Assembly (NCBI GenBank): GCA_030837785.1
Contig: JAUQYA010000139.1
Span: forward strand, 1 to 35,035
Direction: 5' to 3'
Length of the DNA: 35,035 nt
Origin: Albidovulum sp.
GTDB taxonomy: Bacteria; Pseudomonadota; Alphaproteobacteria; Rhodobacterales; Rhodobacteraceae
Shown: one piece after another, positions 22,098 through 29,708 of the stretch
Layout of the letters: the number at the start of each line of letters is the position of its first letter
How positions within the stretch are numbered: the stretch's first letter is position 1
Made by a program: the position numbers and the translations under genes
The notes under the pieces: generated by a model
Told to the model about the DNA's origin: nothing
The model's database searches: none
Seen by the model: only the letters and a program-made list of their open reading frames with translations

Positions 22098-22126
22098 AAT
22101 CATGCGACATTCCGTGCAAAAAGCAA
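22098..22126 (-). promoter_or_regulatory. Candidate promoter of the second cold-shock gene
   Basis: On the minus strand TTGCTT (22126-22121), a 17-bp spacer and ATGATT (22103-22098) resemble a sigma-70-type pair. This would give a leader of about 115 nt before the csp ATG, as expected for cold-shock mRNAs. It is the only AT-rich patch in the gap 21975-22250. Confidence 0.35.
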
Positions 22127-22221
22127 GAATTTTGCGGAAATCCCGCCCCAGGCCGGTTTCCCGGGCGCCGCGGCCGGCCGGGAAAGGCGGCGGCGGACGC
22201 AGGGCGGGGCGGGCGGGGTGC

Positions 22222-22243
22222 GGGGCGCGCGCTCGCGCGCCCC
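22222..22243 (-). terminator. GC hairpin after thrS
   Basis: GGGGCGCGCG and CGCGCGCCCC pair perfectly around a 2-nt loop, starting 7 bp after the thrS stop. There is no T-tract, so it may be a stabilising or factor-assisted end rather than a strict intrinsic terminator. Confidence 0.4.
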
Positions 22244-22250
22244 GAACCTG

Positions 22251-24197
22251 CTACCTCAGGTCGGGCGGGGCGGCTTCGGCGCGGAATGCCGCGACCGCAT
22301 CCCCGAGCGGCCGGGTCTCGGTCCTTGTCTCGCCCAGGCGCCGGATCGAGACGCTCTGCTCCTCGACCTCCTTCATGCCGATCGCGAGGATCACCGGCAC
22401 CTTGCCGACGGAATGTTCGCGCACCTTGTAGTTGATCTTCTCGTTCCGCGTGTCGGCCTCGGCCCTCAGGCCCGCGGCGGTGAGCCGGGCCACGACCTCG
22501 TTCACGTAGGCATCCGCATCCGAGACGATCGAGGCGACGACGACCTGGCGCGGCGCCAGCCAGAACGGCATCCGGCCTGCGTAGTTCTCGATCAGGATGC
22601 CGATGAACCGCTCGAAACTGCCGAGGATGGCGCGGTGGAGCATCACCGGGCGGTGCTTCGCCCCGTCCTCGCCGACATATTCGGCGCCGAGTCGCACCGG
22701 CAGGTTGAAATCGGCCTGGAAGGTGCCGCACTGCCATTCGCGGCCGATCGCGTCGGTCAGCTTGAAGTCGAGCTTCGGCCCGTAGAAGGCGCCCTCGCCG
22801 GGGTCGATGACATAGTCGTTGGTGACCTTCTTCACCGCGTTCTCGAGCGCCGCCTCGGCCTTGTCCCAGACCTCGTCGGAGCCCACGCGCACCTCCGGCC
22901 GGGTGGAAAGCTTGACGTCGAACCGGGTGAAGCCGAGGTCACGGTAGACCGAGGAGAGAAGGCCGATGAAATCCGCGCATTCCTGCTCGATCTGGTCCTC
23001 GGTGCAGAAGATGTGCGCGTCGTCCTGGGTGAAGCCCCTGACCCGCATCAGCCCGTGCATCGAGCCCGAGGATTCATAGCGATGGCATGAGCCGAATTCG
23101 GCAAGCCGGAGCGGCAGGTCGCGGTAGGACTTGAGCCCCTGGTTGTAGACCTGGACGTGACAGGGGCAGTTCATCGGCTTCAGCGCGTTGATGCGCTTTT
23201 CCTTCGCGCCTTCCTCGTCGACCTCGACGATGAACATGTTCTCGCGGTAGGCCTCCCAATGGCCCGAGCGTTCCCAGAGCACCCGGTCCACCACCTGCGG
23301 CGTGCGGATTTCCTTATAGCCGGCCGCGCGCAGGCGGCGGCGCATGTAGTCCTCGAGCGCGCGCCAGATCGTCCAGCCGTTCGGATGCCAGAAGACCATG
23401 CCGGGGGCTTCTTCCTGAAGATGGAACAGCTCCATCTCGCGACCGAGCTTGCGGTGGTCGCGCTTGGCGGCCTCTTCCAGCATGGTCAGATAGGCCTTCA
23501 GGTCGTCGCGGTTGCGGAACGCGACGCCGTAGATGCGCTGGAGCTGCTTGTTGCGGTGATCGCCGCGCCAGTAGGCGCCGGCGACCGACATGAGCTTGAA
23601 GGCATCGGCCGGGAGCTGGCCGGTGTGTTGCAGGTGCGGCCCCCGGCAGAGGTCCTGCCAGTGGCCGTGCCAGTACATCCTGAGCGGTTCGTCGCCGGGG
23701 ATCGCCTCGATCAGCTCGACCTTGAAGGGTTCCTTCTTGGCGACGTAATGGGCGATGGCGCGGGCGCGGTCCCAGACCTCGGTCCTGACCGCGTCGCGCT
23801 CGTTGATGATCGCGCGCATTTCCTTCTCGATCGCGCCGAGGTCTTCGGGGGTGAAGGGCTCCTCGCGGTCGAAGTCGTAATACCAGCCGTTCTCCACCAC
23901 CGGGCCGATCGTCACCTTGACCTCGGGCCAGAGTTTCTGGACGGCGCGGGCCATGACATGGGCGAAGTCGTGACGGATCAGTTCGAGCGCCTGTGCCTCG
24001 TCCTTCATCGTGTGGATGGAGATCGACGCGTCCTTGTCGATGGGCCATTGCAGATCCCAGTGCCTGCCGTCGAGACTGGCCGAGATCGCCGCCTTGCCGA
24101 GCGAGGGGGCGATCGACTGCGCCACTTCGGCGGCGGTCACGCCCTTCGCGTAGTCGCGCCTGTTGCCATCGGGGAAGGTCAGGGAAATCTGGGTCAT
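22251..24197 (-). CDS. thrS: Threonine--tRNA ligase
   Basis: A 648-aa class II aminoacyl-tRNA synthetase of full length. The order is TGS domain (about 1-60), editing/SAD domain with RHDFAHVMA (HxxxH) and WYYDFD, and catalytic core. The core has the zinc-site motif MNCPCHVQVY and motif 2 EFGSCHRYESSGSMHGLMRVRGFTQDDAHIFC. The C-terminal anticodon-binding domain (PRQVVVASIVSDADAYVNEV) completes it. It charges tRNA-Thr and removes mischarged serine. I chose the ATG at 24197, giving MTQISLTFPDG, the usual start; the open frame that continues upstream is antisense to other genes. It is probably monocistronic. Confidence 0.97.
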   Translation of the reverse strand: MTQISLTFPDGNRRDYAKGVTAAEVAQSIAPSLGKAAISASLDGRHWDLQWPIDKDASISIHTMKDEAQALELIRHDFAHVMARAVQKLWPEVKVTIGPVVENGWYYDFDREEPFTPEDLGAIEKEMRAIINERDAVRTEVWDRARAIAHYVAKKEPFKVELIEAIPGDEPLRMYWHGHWQDLCRGPHLQHTGQLPADAFKLMSVAGAYWRGDHRNKQLQRIYGVAFRNRDDLKAYLTMLEEAAKRDHRKLGREMELFHLQEEAPGMVFWHPNGWTIWRALEDYMRRRLRAAGYKEIRTPQVVDRVLWERSGHWEAYRENMFIVEVDEEGAKEKRINALKPMNCPCHVQVYNQGLKSYRDLPLRLAEFGSCHRYESSGSMHGLMRVRGFTQDDAHIFCTEDQIEQECADFIGLLSSVYRDLGFTRFDVKLSTRPEVRVGSDEVWDKAEAALENAVKKVTNDYVIDPGEGAFYGPKLDFKLTDAIGREWQCGTFQADFNLPVRLGAEYVGEDGAKHRPVMLHRAILGSFERFIGILIENYAGRMPFWLAPRQVVVASIVSDADAYVNEVVARLTAAGLRAEADTRNEKINYKVREHSVGKVPVILAIGMKEVEEQSVSIRRLGETRTETRPLGDAVAAFRAEAAPPDLR

Positions 24198-24296
24198 GGC
24201 CCATGCTCCTCGTCGGTTCGGCGCCCACGGAACGCCCGGTTGCGGGTATGTGGCGCCTTCTTCGGGGATTGCGGAGGCGAAGTCAACGGGCGAAGG

Positions 24297-24350
24297 CCGG
24301 GGGTTCCACCCCCGGACCCCGGCGAGTATTTGTGCCACGATGAATGGAAG
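24297..24350 (+). repeat. Hairpin plus GAGTATTTG...GATGAA motif before the hydrolase gene
   Basis: CCGGGGG (24297-24303) pairs with CCCCCGG (24309-24315). The run GACCCCGGCGAGTATTTG and then CCACGATGAA follow. I recall very similar strings (GGACCCCCGGAGTATTTG...GATGAA) scattered in Rhodobacteraceae genomes, so this is probably a lineage-specific dispersed element. Confidence 0.4.
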
Positions 24351-24359
24351 GAGGCAGCG

Positions 24360-25124
24360 ATGGGCGGCTATCTGGAGACACAGGAGGAGCGGCGGATCGC
24401 CTACGACCGGACCGAGGGAAGGGGCCCGGGCGTGGTCTTCCTCGGCGGCTTCCGGTCGGACAAGGAGGGGACGAAGGCGCTGGCGCTGGAGGCTTGGGCG
24501 CGGGCGGCGGGGCGGGCCTTCCTGCGCTTCGACTATTCCGGGCACGGGGCATCGTCCGGCGATTTCGTCGAGGGCTGCATCGGCGACTGGTTCGAGGACG
24601 CGCGGGCGGCGATCCTGTCGCTGACCGAGGGGCCGCAGGTGCTGGTGGGCTCGTCGATGGGGGGGTGGATTTCGCTTCTGATGGCGCGGGCGCATCCCGG
24701 GAAGGTCGCGGGGCTGGTGACTGTGGCGGCGGCGCCGGATTTCACCGAAGACATGTGGGAGGGGTTCTCCGCCGAGGAGCGGCGCGCGCTTGCGGCGGAA
24801 GGACAAGTTGCCCTGCCGTCGGACTATTCCGACGCGCCCCATGTCATCACCCGGCGGCTGATCGAGGAGGGACGGGGGCGGCTGGTGCTGCGCACGCCAC
24901 TGCCGCTGCCGATGCCGGTCAGGATGTTGCAGGGGACCGCGGATGCCGACGTGGACCTTTCCGTCGCGCTGCGGCTGCTCGATCATGCCGAGGGGCCGGA
25001 CCTGCGGCTGACGCTGGTGAAGGGGGCGGATCACCGCTTTTCGGAACCCGGCTGCCTGAGGCTGATCGAGGCCGCCGTGGCCGAGGTCGTGGAGCGCGCG
25101 GAAGGGGGGGCGGGGGCCGGCTGA
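24360..25124 (+). CDS. Alpha/beta hydrolase
   Basis: A 254-aa protein with the alpha/beta-hydrolase fold. The oxyanion segment is VVFLGGFRSDKEG, strand 3/turn RFDYSGHGASSG, nucleophile elbow GSSMGG (Ser99) and catalytic His in KGADHRFSEPG, with an Asp in the strand before it (GTADADV). It resembles the ABHD10/palmitoyl-thioesterase-like group common in alphaproteobacteria, so esterase or thioesterase activity is likely. There is no signal peptide, so it is cytoplasmic. GGAAGGAGG directly precedes the ATG. It converges with phaZ, 32 bp apart. Confidence 0.88.
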   Translation: MGGYLETQEERRIAYDRTEGRGPGVVFLGGFRSDKEGTKALALEAWARAAGRAFLRFDYSGHGASSGDFVEGCIGDWFEDARAAILSLTEGPQVLVGSSMGGWISLLMARAHPGKVAGLVTVAAAPDFTEDMWEGFSAEERRALAAEGQVALPSDYSDAPHVITRRLIEEGRGRLVLRTPLPLPMPVRMLQGTADADVDLSVALRLLDHAEGPDLRLTLVKGADHRFSEPGCLRLIEAAVAEVVERAEGGAGAG

Positions 25125-25156
25125 CGCGCCCCCTCTGCCCCCCGCGGGCGCCCCGC

Positions 25157-26440
25157 TCAGACGGCGCGAATCCGGGTCTTGGCGCCGCCCGCGCGACCCG
25201 CCGGGACGGTGCCCGCGTTTGCGTCGATGAAGTTGAGGACGAGCGGGCGGATGTTCTTCCGCCACGACTTTCCGGCGAAGATGCCGTAGTGGCCGGCGCC
25301 CGGTTCGAGGTGGCTGTATTTCTTCGCCTCGGGCAGGCCGGTGCAGAGCTTCAGCGCCGCGAGGCACTGGCCTGGCGCGGAAATGTCGTCCTCGGTTCCC
25401 TCGACGACCTTGACGGCGACACGGGTGATCTTGCCGATGTCCACCTGCTTGCCGGCGACGACGAAGCTGTTGGTCGCGATCTCGCGGTTCTTGAAGATGC
25501 GTTCGACGGTGGAGAGGTAGAATTCCGCGGTCATGTCCATGACCGACAGGTATTCGTCGTAGAAGCGGTTGTGGGCGTCGCGCTCGGACGCCTCGCCCTT
25601 GGCGGCGCGCAGGATCTGGTCGGAGAAGGCCTGGCTGTGGCGGTCGAGGTTCATCGAGATGAACGAGGCGAGTTGCAGCAGGCCCGGATAGACCAGCCGC
25701 CCGGCGCCTGCATACTTGAAGCCGACGCGCTGGACGGCGAGATGCTCGATCTGGCCCATCGTCAGCCGGCGGCCGAAGTCGGTGACCTCGGTGGGCGCCG
25801 CGTCCGGGTCCACCGGGCCGCCGATCAGCGTCAGCGTGCGGGGCTGCGCCTCGGGATCCTCCTCGGCCAGGTAGGCGGTGGCAGCGAGGGTGAGCGGCAC
25901 CGGCTGGCACACCGCCATGACGTTGAGATTGGGGCCGAGGTGGCGCATGAAATCGACGAGATAGAGCGTGTAGTCCTCGATGTCGAAATGGCCGGCCGAG
26001 ACCGCGATGTCGCGGGCGTTCACCCAGTCGGTCACATAGACGTCGCAGTCGGGCAGGAGACTGACGACGGTGGAACGCAGAAGCGTCGAGTAGTGGCCCG
26101 ACATCGGCGCCACGAGCAGCACCCGGCGCGGCATCGGCTCCCGCCCGAGCACGCGGAAATGGATGAGATCGCCGAAGGGGCGCGAGACGAGGGTCTCGAT
26201 CTCGACGAGGTGGTCGCGGTCGTCGGAGCCGACGATGGTGCGGATGCCCCAGTCGGGCTTGATCACCATCCGGGCGAAGCTGCGTTCGGTGATCCGGCCC
26301 CAGGCCGACATGACCTTGAACATCGGATGCGGCACGAGGCCCCAGACGGGGTAGGAGGCAAGCGCACGGGCCGAGGCGCCGAGCCATTCGTTGGTGTTGC
26401 GCGCCGTCTCCATCAGGTCGTAGGTGGCCATGCTCTTCAT
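25157..26440 (-). CDS. phaZ: Intracellular polyhydroxybutyrate depolymerase
   Basis: A 427-aa protein of the intracellular PhaZ family, which mobilises PHB granules to 3-hydroxybutyrate units. The nucleophile is the cysteine C178 in the lipase-like box MAVCQPVPL, as in the PhaZa type. The conserved VLLVAPMSGHYSTLLR and DVYVTDWVNARD blocks are present. The C-terminal HYGIFAGKSWRKNI supplies the catalytic His, and WVNARD or nearby acidic residues the Asp. AGGAGA precedes the ATG at 26440; MATYD at 26431 would be an alternative start. It is divergent from phaC with 114 bp between them holding operator-like repeats, so synthesis and breakdown are probably regulated together. Confidence 0.93.
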   Translation of the reverse strand: MKSMATYDLMETARNTNEWLGASARALASYPVWGLVPHPMFKVMSAWGRITERSFARMVIKPDWGIRTIVGSDDRDHLVEIETLVSRPFGDLIHFRVLGREPMPRRVLLVAPMSGHYSTLLRSTVVSLLPDCDVYVTDWVNARDIAVSAGHFDIEDYTLYLVDFMRHLGPNLNVMAVCQPVPLTLAATAYLAEEDPEAQPRTLTLIGGPVDPDAAPTEVTDFGRRLTMGQIEHLAVQRVGFKYAGAGRLVYPGLLQLASFISMNLDRHSQAFSDQILRAAKGEASERDAHNRFYDEYLSVMDMTAEFYLSTVERIFKNREIATNSFVVAGKQVDIGKITRVAVKVVEGTEDDISAPGQCLAALKLCTGLPEAKKYSHLEPGAGHYGIFAGKSWRKNIRPLVLNFIDANAGTVPAGRAGGAKTRIRAV

Positions 26441-26480
26441 CGCGTCTCCTGGGTCTCCGGCCCGGCGGGCTCCGCATTCG

Positions 26481-26491
26481 CTGCTATGCAG
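26481..26491. promoter_or_regulatory. PhaR-type site CTGC-N3-GCAG between phaZ and phaC
   Basis: CTGC-TAT-GCAG matches the consensus CTGC-N3/4-GCAG that I recall for Rhodobacter/Paracoccus PhaR. The site lies 41 bp before the phaZ start and 64 bp before the phaC start. Confidence 0.5.
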
Positions 26492-26507
26492 GGCCGCGCC
26501 GCGGCAG

Positions 26508-26538
26508 TATCCTGACAATGCTGCATTGCAACAGGATA
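26508..26538. promoter_or_regulatory. Composite palindrome before phaC
   Basis: TATCCTG (26508-26514) and CAGGATA (26532-26538) form the outer arms. AATGC-T-GCATT (26517-26527) is the inner palindrome, and CTGC-ATT-GCA (26521-26530) is a near PhaR site. It is centred 32 bp before phaC. It may be an operator or an mRNA hairpin that ends at the AGGAG ribosome site. Confidence 0.45.
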
Positions 26539-26546
26539 GGAGTTAA

Positions 26547-26558
26547 ATGTTCGTATGA
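26547..26558 (+). other. Three-codon leader frame overlapping the phaC start
   Basis: ATG-TTC-GTA-TGA encodes M-F-V. AGGAG (26538-26542) is well spaced for this ATG (4 nt) but 12 nt from the phaC ATG at 26555. The leader stop TGA overlaps the phaC start as ATGA, the geometry of termination-reinitiation coupling. Confidence 0.4.
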
Positions 26559-28372
26559 CAACAGATGTTGCGAGTGGCCCGGGCGATCCCGCCGAACCGC
26601 CCGTCAACCTCACCAAGCTGAATGCCAATATCGCCAGAATCGAGGAACTGACCCGGCGCCTTGTCCATGCGCTGTCGCAGCGGCGCACGTCCGATCCGGC
26701 GGTGGAGGCGCCGGGGCCGGATCTCTTCGCCAGCGCAGCGGCGGCCTGGTGGACGGAAATGCTGGAAAATCCCGGCAAGCTGATCGAGGCCCAGGTGAGC
26801 CACTGGGGCAAGGCGCTCAGGCACTATGTCGAGGCCCACCAGGCGCTTTCGCAAGGCAGGCCGGCGCCGGCCGCCGACCGCCGTCCGGCAGACCGCCGCT
26901 TCGCCAACCCGCTGTGGGACACCCATCCCTATTTCAACTTCCTCAAGCAGCAGTATCTCTTCAACGTCGAGGCGCTCGCGGCGGCGGTGGCAGAGCTTCG
27001 CGACATCTCGCCGCTCGAGCGGCGGCGGATCGAGTTCTTCACCCGCCAGATCGTCGACATGATGGCGCCGACGAATTTCCTGGCCACCAACCCCGACGCG
27101 CTGGAACGCGCGCTCGAGACCGAGGGCGAGAGCCTCGTGCGGGGGCTCGAGAACCTGGTGCGCGACATCGAAACCAACCGCGGCGCGCTTTTGGTGACGC
27201 TGGCGGACCGCGACGCGTTCAAGGTGGGAGAGAATATCGGCGCGACCGAGGGCGCGGTGGTCTTCCGCAACCGGATGTTCGAACTGATCCAGTACGCGCC
27301 GAGGACCGCCAAGGTGCGGGCCCGCCCGCTGGTGATCTTTCCGCCCTGGATCAACAAGTTCTACATCCTCGACCTCAAGCCCGCCAACAGCCTGATCAGG
27401 TGGGTGGTCGATCAGGGCCACACGCTTTTCGTGGTGAGCTGGAAGAACCCCGATGCCGGCTATGCCGACGTGGGCATGGACCAGTATGTCGAAGAAGGCT
27501 ACCTGACCGCGATCCGCGAGGTGAAGGCGATCACCGGGCAGGACCGGATCAATGCCGTGGGCTACTGCATCGCCGGCACGACGCTGGCGCTCACGCTCGC
27601 GCTGATGAGAAAGCGCGGCGACCGGTCGGTGGCCTCGGCCACATTCTTCACGACGCTGACCGATTTCGCCGACCCCGGCGAGGTGGGGGTGTTCCTGACC
27701 GACGATTTCGTCGACGGGATCGAGCGCGTGGTGGCCGATCAGGGCTACCTCGACAAGTTCTTCATGGGGCGCACCTTCTCGTTCCTGCGCTCCAACGACC
27801 TGATCTATGGTCCGGCGATCCGCAGTTACATGATGGGCGAGGCGCCGCCGGCCTTCGACCTGCTCTACTGGAACGGCGACGGGACGAACCTTCCCGCGCG
27901 GATGGCGATGGAGTACCTGCGCGGGCTTTGTCAGGACAATGGCTTCGCCAAGGGCACCTTCGCCGTCTGCGGCGAGAAGGTCTCGTTCGCCGATGTCACG
28001 GTGCCGCTCTGCGCCATCGCCTGCGAGACCGACCATATCGCGCCCTGGAAGGCCTCCTACGCCGGAATCCGGCAGTTCGGATCGCGCGACAAGACCTTCA
28101 TCCTGGCTGAATCGGGCCATATCGCCGGGGTCGTGAACCCGCCTGCGAAGGAGAAATACGGCTATTACACCAGCGCCGCGCCGATCGGCGCGGACAGCGC
28201 CGCCTGGAAGGCCGGGGCGGCGCATCACCGGGGAAGCTGGTGGCCCGAATGGATCGCTTGGCTGGACAAGCATGCCGGCAGGATGGTCGCCGCCGGGGTG
28301 CCGGGCGATGCGGCCCATCCGGTGCTCGGCCCCGCGCCGGGGAGCTATGTCGTCGAGGCGCCGGCCGGCTGA
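26555..28372 (+). CDS. phaC: Class I poly(3-hydroxyalkanoate) synthase
   Basis: A 605-aa class I PHA synthase, which polymerises hydroxyacyl-CoA at the granule surface. The catalytic cysteine is C338 in GYCIAGT. The Asp is in ACETDHIAPW and the His in AESGHIAGVVNPP, together forming the triad. Typical blocks are VIFPPWINKFYILDLKP, RPLLVI-type strand and NLPARMAMEYLRG. An N-terminal extension of about 100 residues precedes the conserved domain and is usual for class I. The start follows the leader frame at 26547. It is divergent from phaZ and continues to phaP and phaR; no terminator is seen between phaC and phaP. Confidence 0.95.
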   Translation: MTTDVASGPGDPAEPPVNLTKLNANIARIEELTRRLVHALSQRRTSDPAVEAPGPDLFASAAAAWWTEMLENPGKLIEAQVSHWGKALRHYVEAHQALSQGRPAPAADRRPADRRFANPLWDTHPYFNFLKQQYLFNVEALAAAVAELRDISPLERRRIEFFTRQIVDMMAPTNFLATNPDALERALETEGESLVRGLENLVRDIETNRGALLVTLADRDAFKVGENIGATEGAVVFRNRMFELIQYAPRTAKVRARPLVIFPPWINKFYILDLKPANSLIRWVVDQGHTLFVVSWKNPDAGYADVGMDQYVEEGYLTAIREVKAITGQDRINAVGYCIAGTTLALTLALMRKRGDRSVASATFFTTLTDFADPGEVGVFLTDDFVDGIERVVADQGYLDKFFMGRTFSFLRSNDLIYGPAIRSYMMGEAPPAFDLLYWNGDGTNLPARMAMEYLRGLCQDNGFAKGTFAVCGEKVSFADVTVPLCAIACETDHIAPWKASYAGIRQFGSRDKTFILAESGHIAGVVNPPAKEKYGYYTSAAPIGADSAAWKAGAAHHRGSWWPEWIAWLDKHAGRMVAAGVPGDAAHPVLGPAPGSYVVEAPAG

Positions 28373-28401
28373 CGGCGGATTTATTTCAGCGGAAAAAATT
28401 T

Positions 28402-28440
28402 CTGCACCGCAGCGAAAGCTCTTGAAATGCTGCGCCGCAG
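28402..28440. promoter_or_regulatory. Two PhaR-type sites before phaP
   Basis: CTGC-ACC-GCAG (28402-28412) and CTGC-GCC-GCAG (28430-28440) are centred 28 bp apart. They lie 68-106 bp before the phaP ATG in the otherwise empty 135-bp gap. PhaR represses phaP in related bacteria and is titrated away by PHB. The match to consensus is exact; the binding is inferred. Confidence 0.65.
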
Positions 28441-28507
28441 CACGTATCTCCCGGCCATCAGAAACGCGCATCCCCCCCCGCGCAGATCAGGATCAGGAGA
28501 TTCAGTC

Positions 28508-28957
28508 ATGCAGAAGGCTCAGGACTTCACGAAGGTCATGCAGGATATGGCCGGCAAGTTCCCGTTCGACCAGAAGGCGTTCACCGAGTCGTTCAAAAGC
28601 TCGGCCGTGCTCAGCGAGAAGGTCGCGAAGGTCGCCCTCGAGGCCGTCGAGAAATCGAGCGAGATCTCGGCCAAGTGGACCAAGGACACCCTCGCCAAGG
28701 TCGGCGTGCTGACGAAGGTCAAGGAAGAGCCGGCCGACTATTCGAAAGCCGTGTCGGACTTCGCCGCCGCTGCCGCCGAGATGGCCGCCGAGAACCTCGC
28801 CGCCTTCGCCGAAGTGGCGAAGAAGGCCCAGATGGAAACCGTCGAGCTGATGCTCGCCGCCGGCAAGGACTTCTCGGAAGACGCCGCGGCTGCGGTCAAG
28901 AAGGCCCAGACGGACGTTACCGCCGCGGCGAAGAAAGCCGCTGCCGCGGTGAAGTGA
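28508..28957 (+). CDS. phaP: Phasin, PHB granule-associated protein
   Basis: A 149-aa protein, Ala- and Lys-rich and nearly all helical. It opens MQKAQDFTKVMQDMAGKFPFDQ, has no Cys, Trp at one site (SAKWTKDTL), and ends in a Lys/Ala tail (KKAQTDVTAAAKKAAAAVK). It belongs to the phasin family: amphipathic proteins that coat PHB granules and set their number and size. CAGGAG precedes the ATG. The gene sits between phaC and phaR with its own operator sites, and a terminator follows, so it can be expressed strongly and separately. Confidence 0.92.
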   Translation: MQKAQDFTKVMQDMAGKFPFDQKAFTESFKSSAVLSEKVAKVALEAVEKSSEISAKWTKDTLAKVGVLTKVKEEPADYSKAVSDFAAAAAEMAAENLAAFAEVAKKAQMETVELMLAAGKDFSEDAAAAVKKAQTDVTAAAKKAAAAVK

Positions 28958-28997
28958 TCGACGCCGGCCTTTTCCTCCCTGTAGGCTAGGCAGACCT

Positions 28998-29027
28998 GGC
29001 GGGCACCCCGGTGCCCGCCTTTCTTTT
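28998..29027 (+). terminator. Intrinsic terminator after phaP
   Basis: GGCGGGCAC (28998-29006) and GTGCCCGCC (29011-29019) form a 9-bp stem around a 4-nt loop, followed by TTTCTTTT. It ends phaP transcripts before phaR. Confidence 0.85.
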
Positions 29028-29090
29028 GTTGTGTTTTCCGCCGTGCTGCGTAATCTCGCCGCGACGCAGATACGTCGCGGGGAGAAACAC

Positions 29091-29681
29091 ATGGCAGAGG
29101 ATGCCAAGCCGCTTTTGATCAAGCGGTATGCCAGCCGCAGGCTCTACAACACCGAAACCAGCGACTATGTGACGCTCGAGGACATCGCGGCGTTCATCCG
29201 CGAGGGGCGCGAGGTGCAGATTGTCGACCTGAAGACGGGCGACGACCTGACGCGGCAATACCTTCTTCAGATCATCGCCGAACACGAAAGCCGGGGCGAG
29301 AACGTGCTGCCGGTCGACGTGCTGACCGACCTTGTCCGCAGCTATACCACAAGCGCGCAGAGCGTGGTGCCGCAGTTCCTTGCCGCATCGTTCGAGATGC
29401 TGCGCGAGGGCCAGTCGAAGCTGATGGAAAACCTCGCGACCTTCCCCAACCCGATGGCCTCGATGCCGGGGTTCGAGGCGCTTCAGCGTCAGCAGCAGGC
29501 GTTCCTGCGCTCGATGATGGGCGGCTTCGCCGGTTCCTCGGGACCGAGCCGCGAAGAGCCCGAGGACGAGGACGACTCCAAGGCCAGGGGCAGGGGCAAG
29601 GCGAAGGCCGCCGATGCCGATGAACTCGCGGCGATCCGCAAGCAACTGTCGGACCTTCAGGCCAAGCTGTCGAAACTCTAG
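29091..29681 (+). CDS. phaR: Polyhydroxyalkanoate synthesis repressor
   Basis: A 196-aa protein. The N-terminal PHB/PHA accumulation regulator DNA-binding domain is at about 8-70: LLIKRYASRRLYNTETSDYVTLEDIAAFIREG with QIVDLKTGDDLTRQYLLQII. The PHB-binding region (QFLAASFEMLREGQSKLMENL, 100-120) follows, then an acidic/basic linker (REEPEDEDDSKARGRGKAK) and a C-terminal helix (AIRKQLSDLQAKLSKL). PhaR represses phaP and itself and is displaced when PHB is made. GGGGAGA precedes the ATG. It converges with the DegT-type gene, 27 bp apart. Confidence 0.94.
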   Translation: MAEDAKPLLIKRYASRRLYNTETSDYVTLEDIAAFIREGREVQIVDLKTGDDLTRQYLLQIIAEHESRGENVLPVDVLTDLVRSYTTSAQSVVPQFLAASFEMLREGQSKLMENLATFPNPMASMPGFEALQRQQQAFLRSMMGGFAGSSGPSREEPEDEDDSKARGRGKAKAADADELAAIRKQLSDLQAKLSKL

Positions 29682-29708
29682 GACCGGGGGCGCCCGCGCC
29701 CGGCCGCC

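Noticed and set aside
24198..26477. Open frame upstream of thrS that would extend it to about 1400 residues
   Set aside because: It runs antisense to the hydrolase gene and out of frame with phaZ, lacks a family match, and is a by-product of high GC; thrS starts at 24197.
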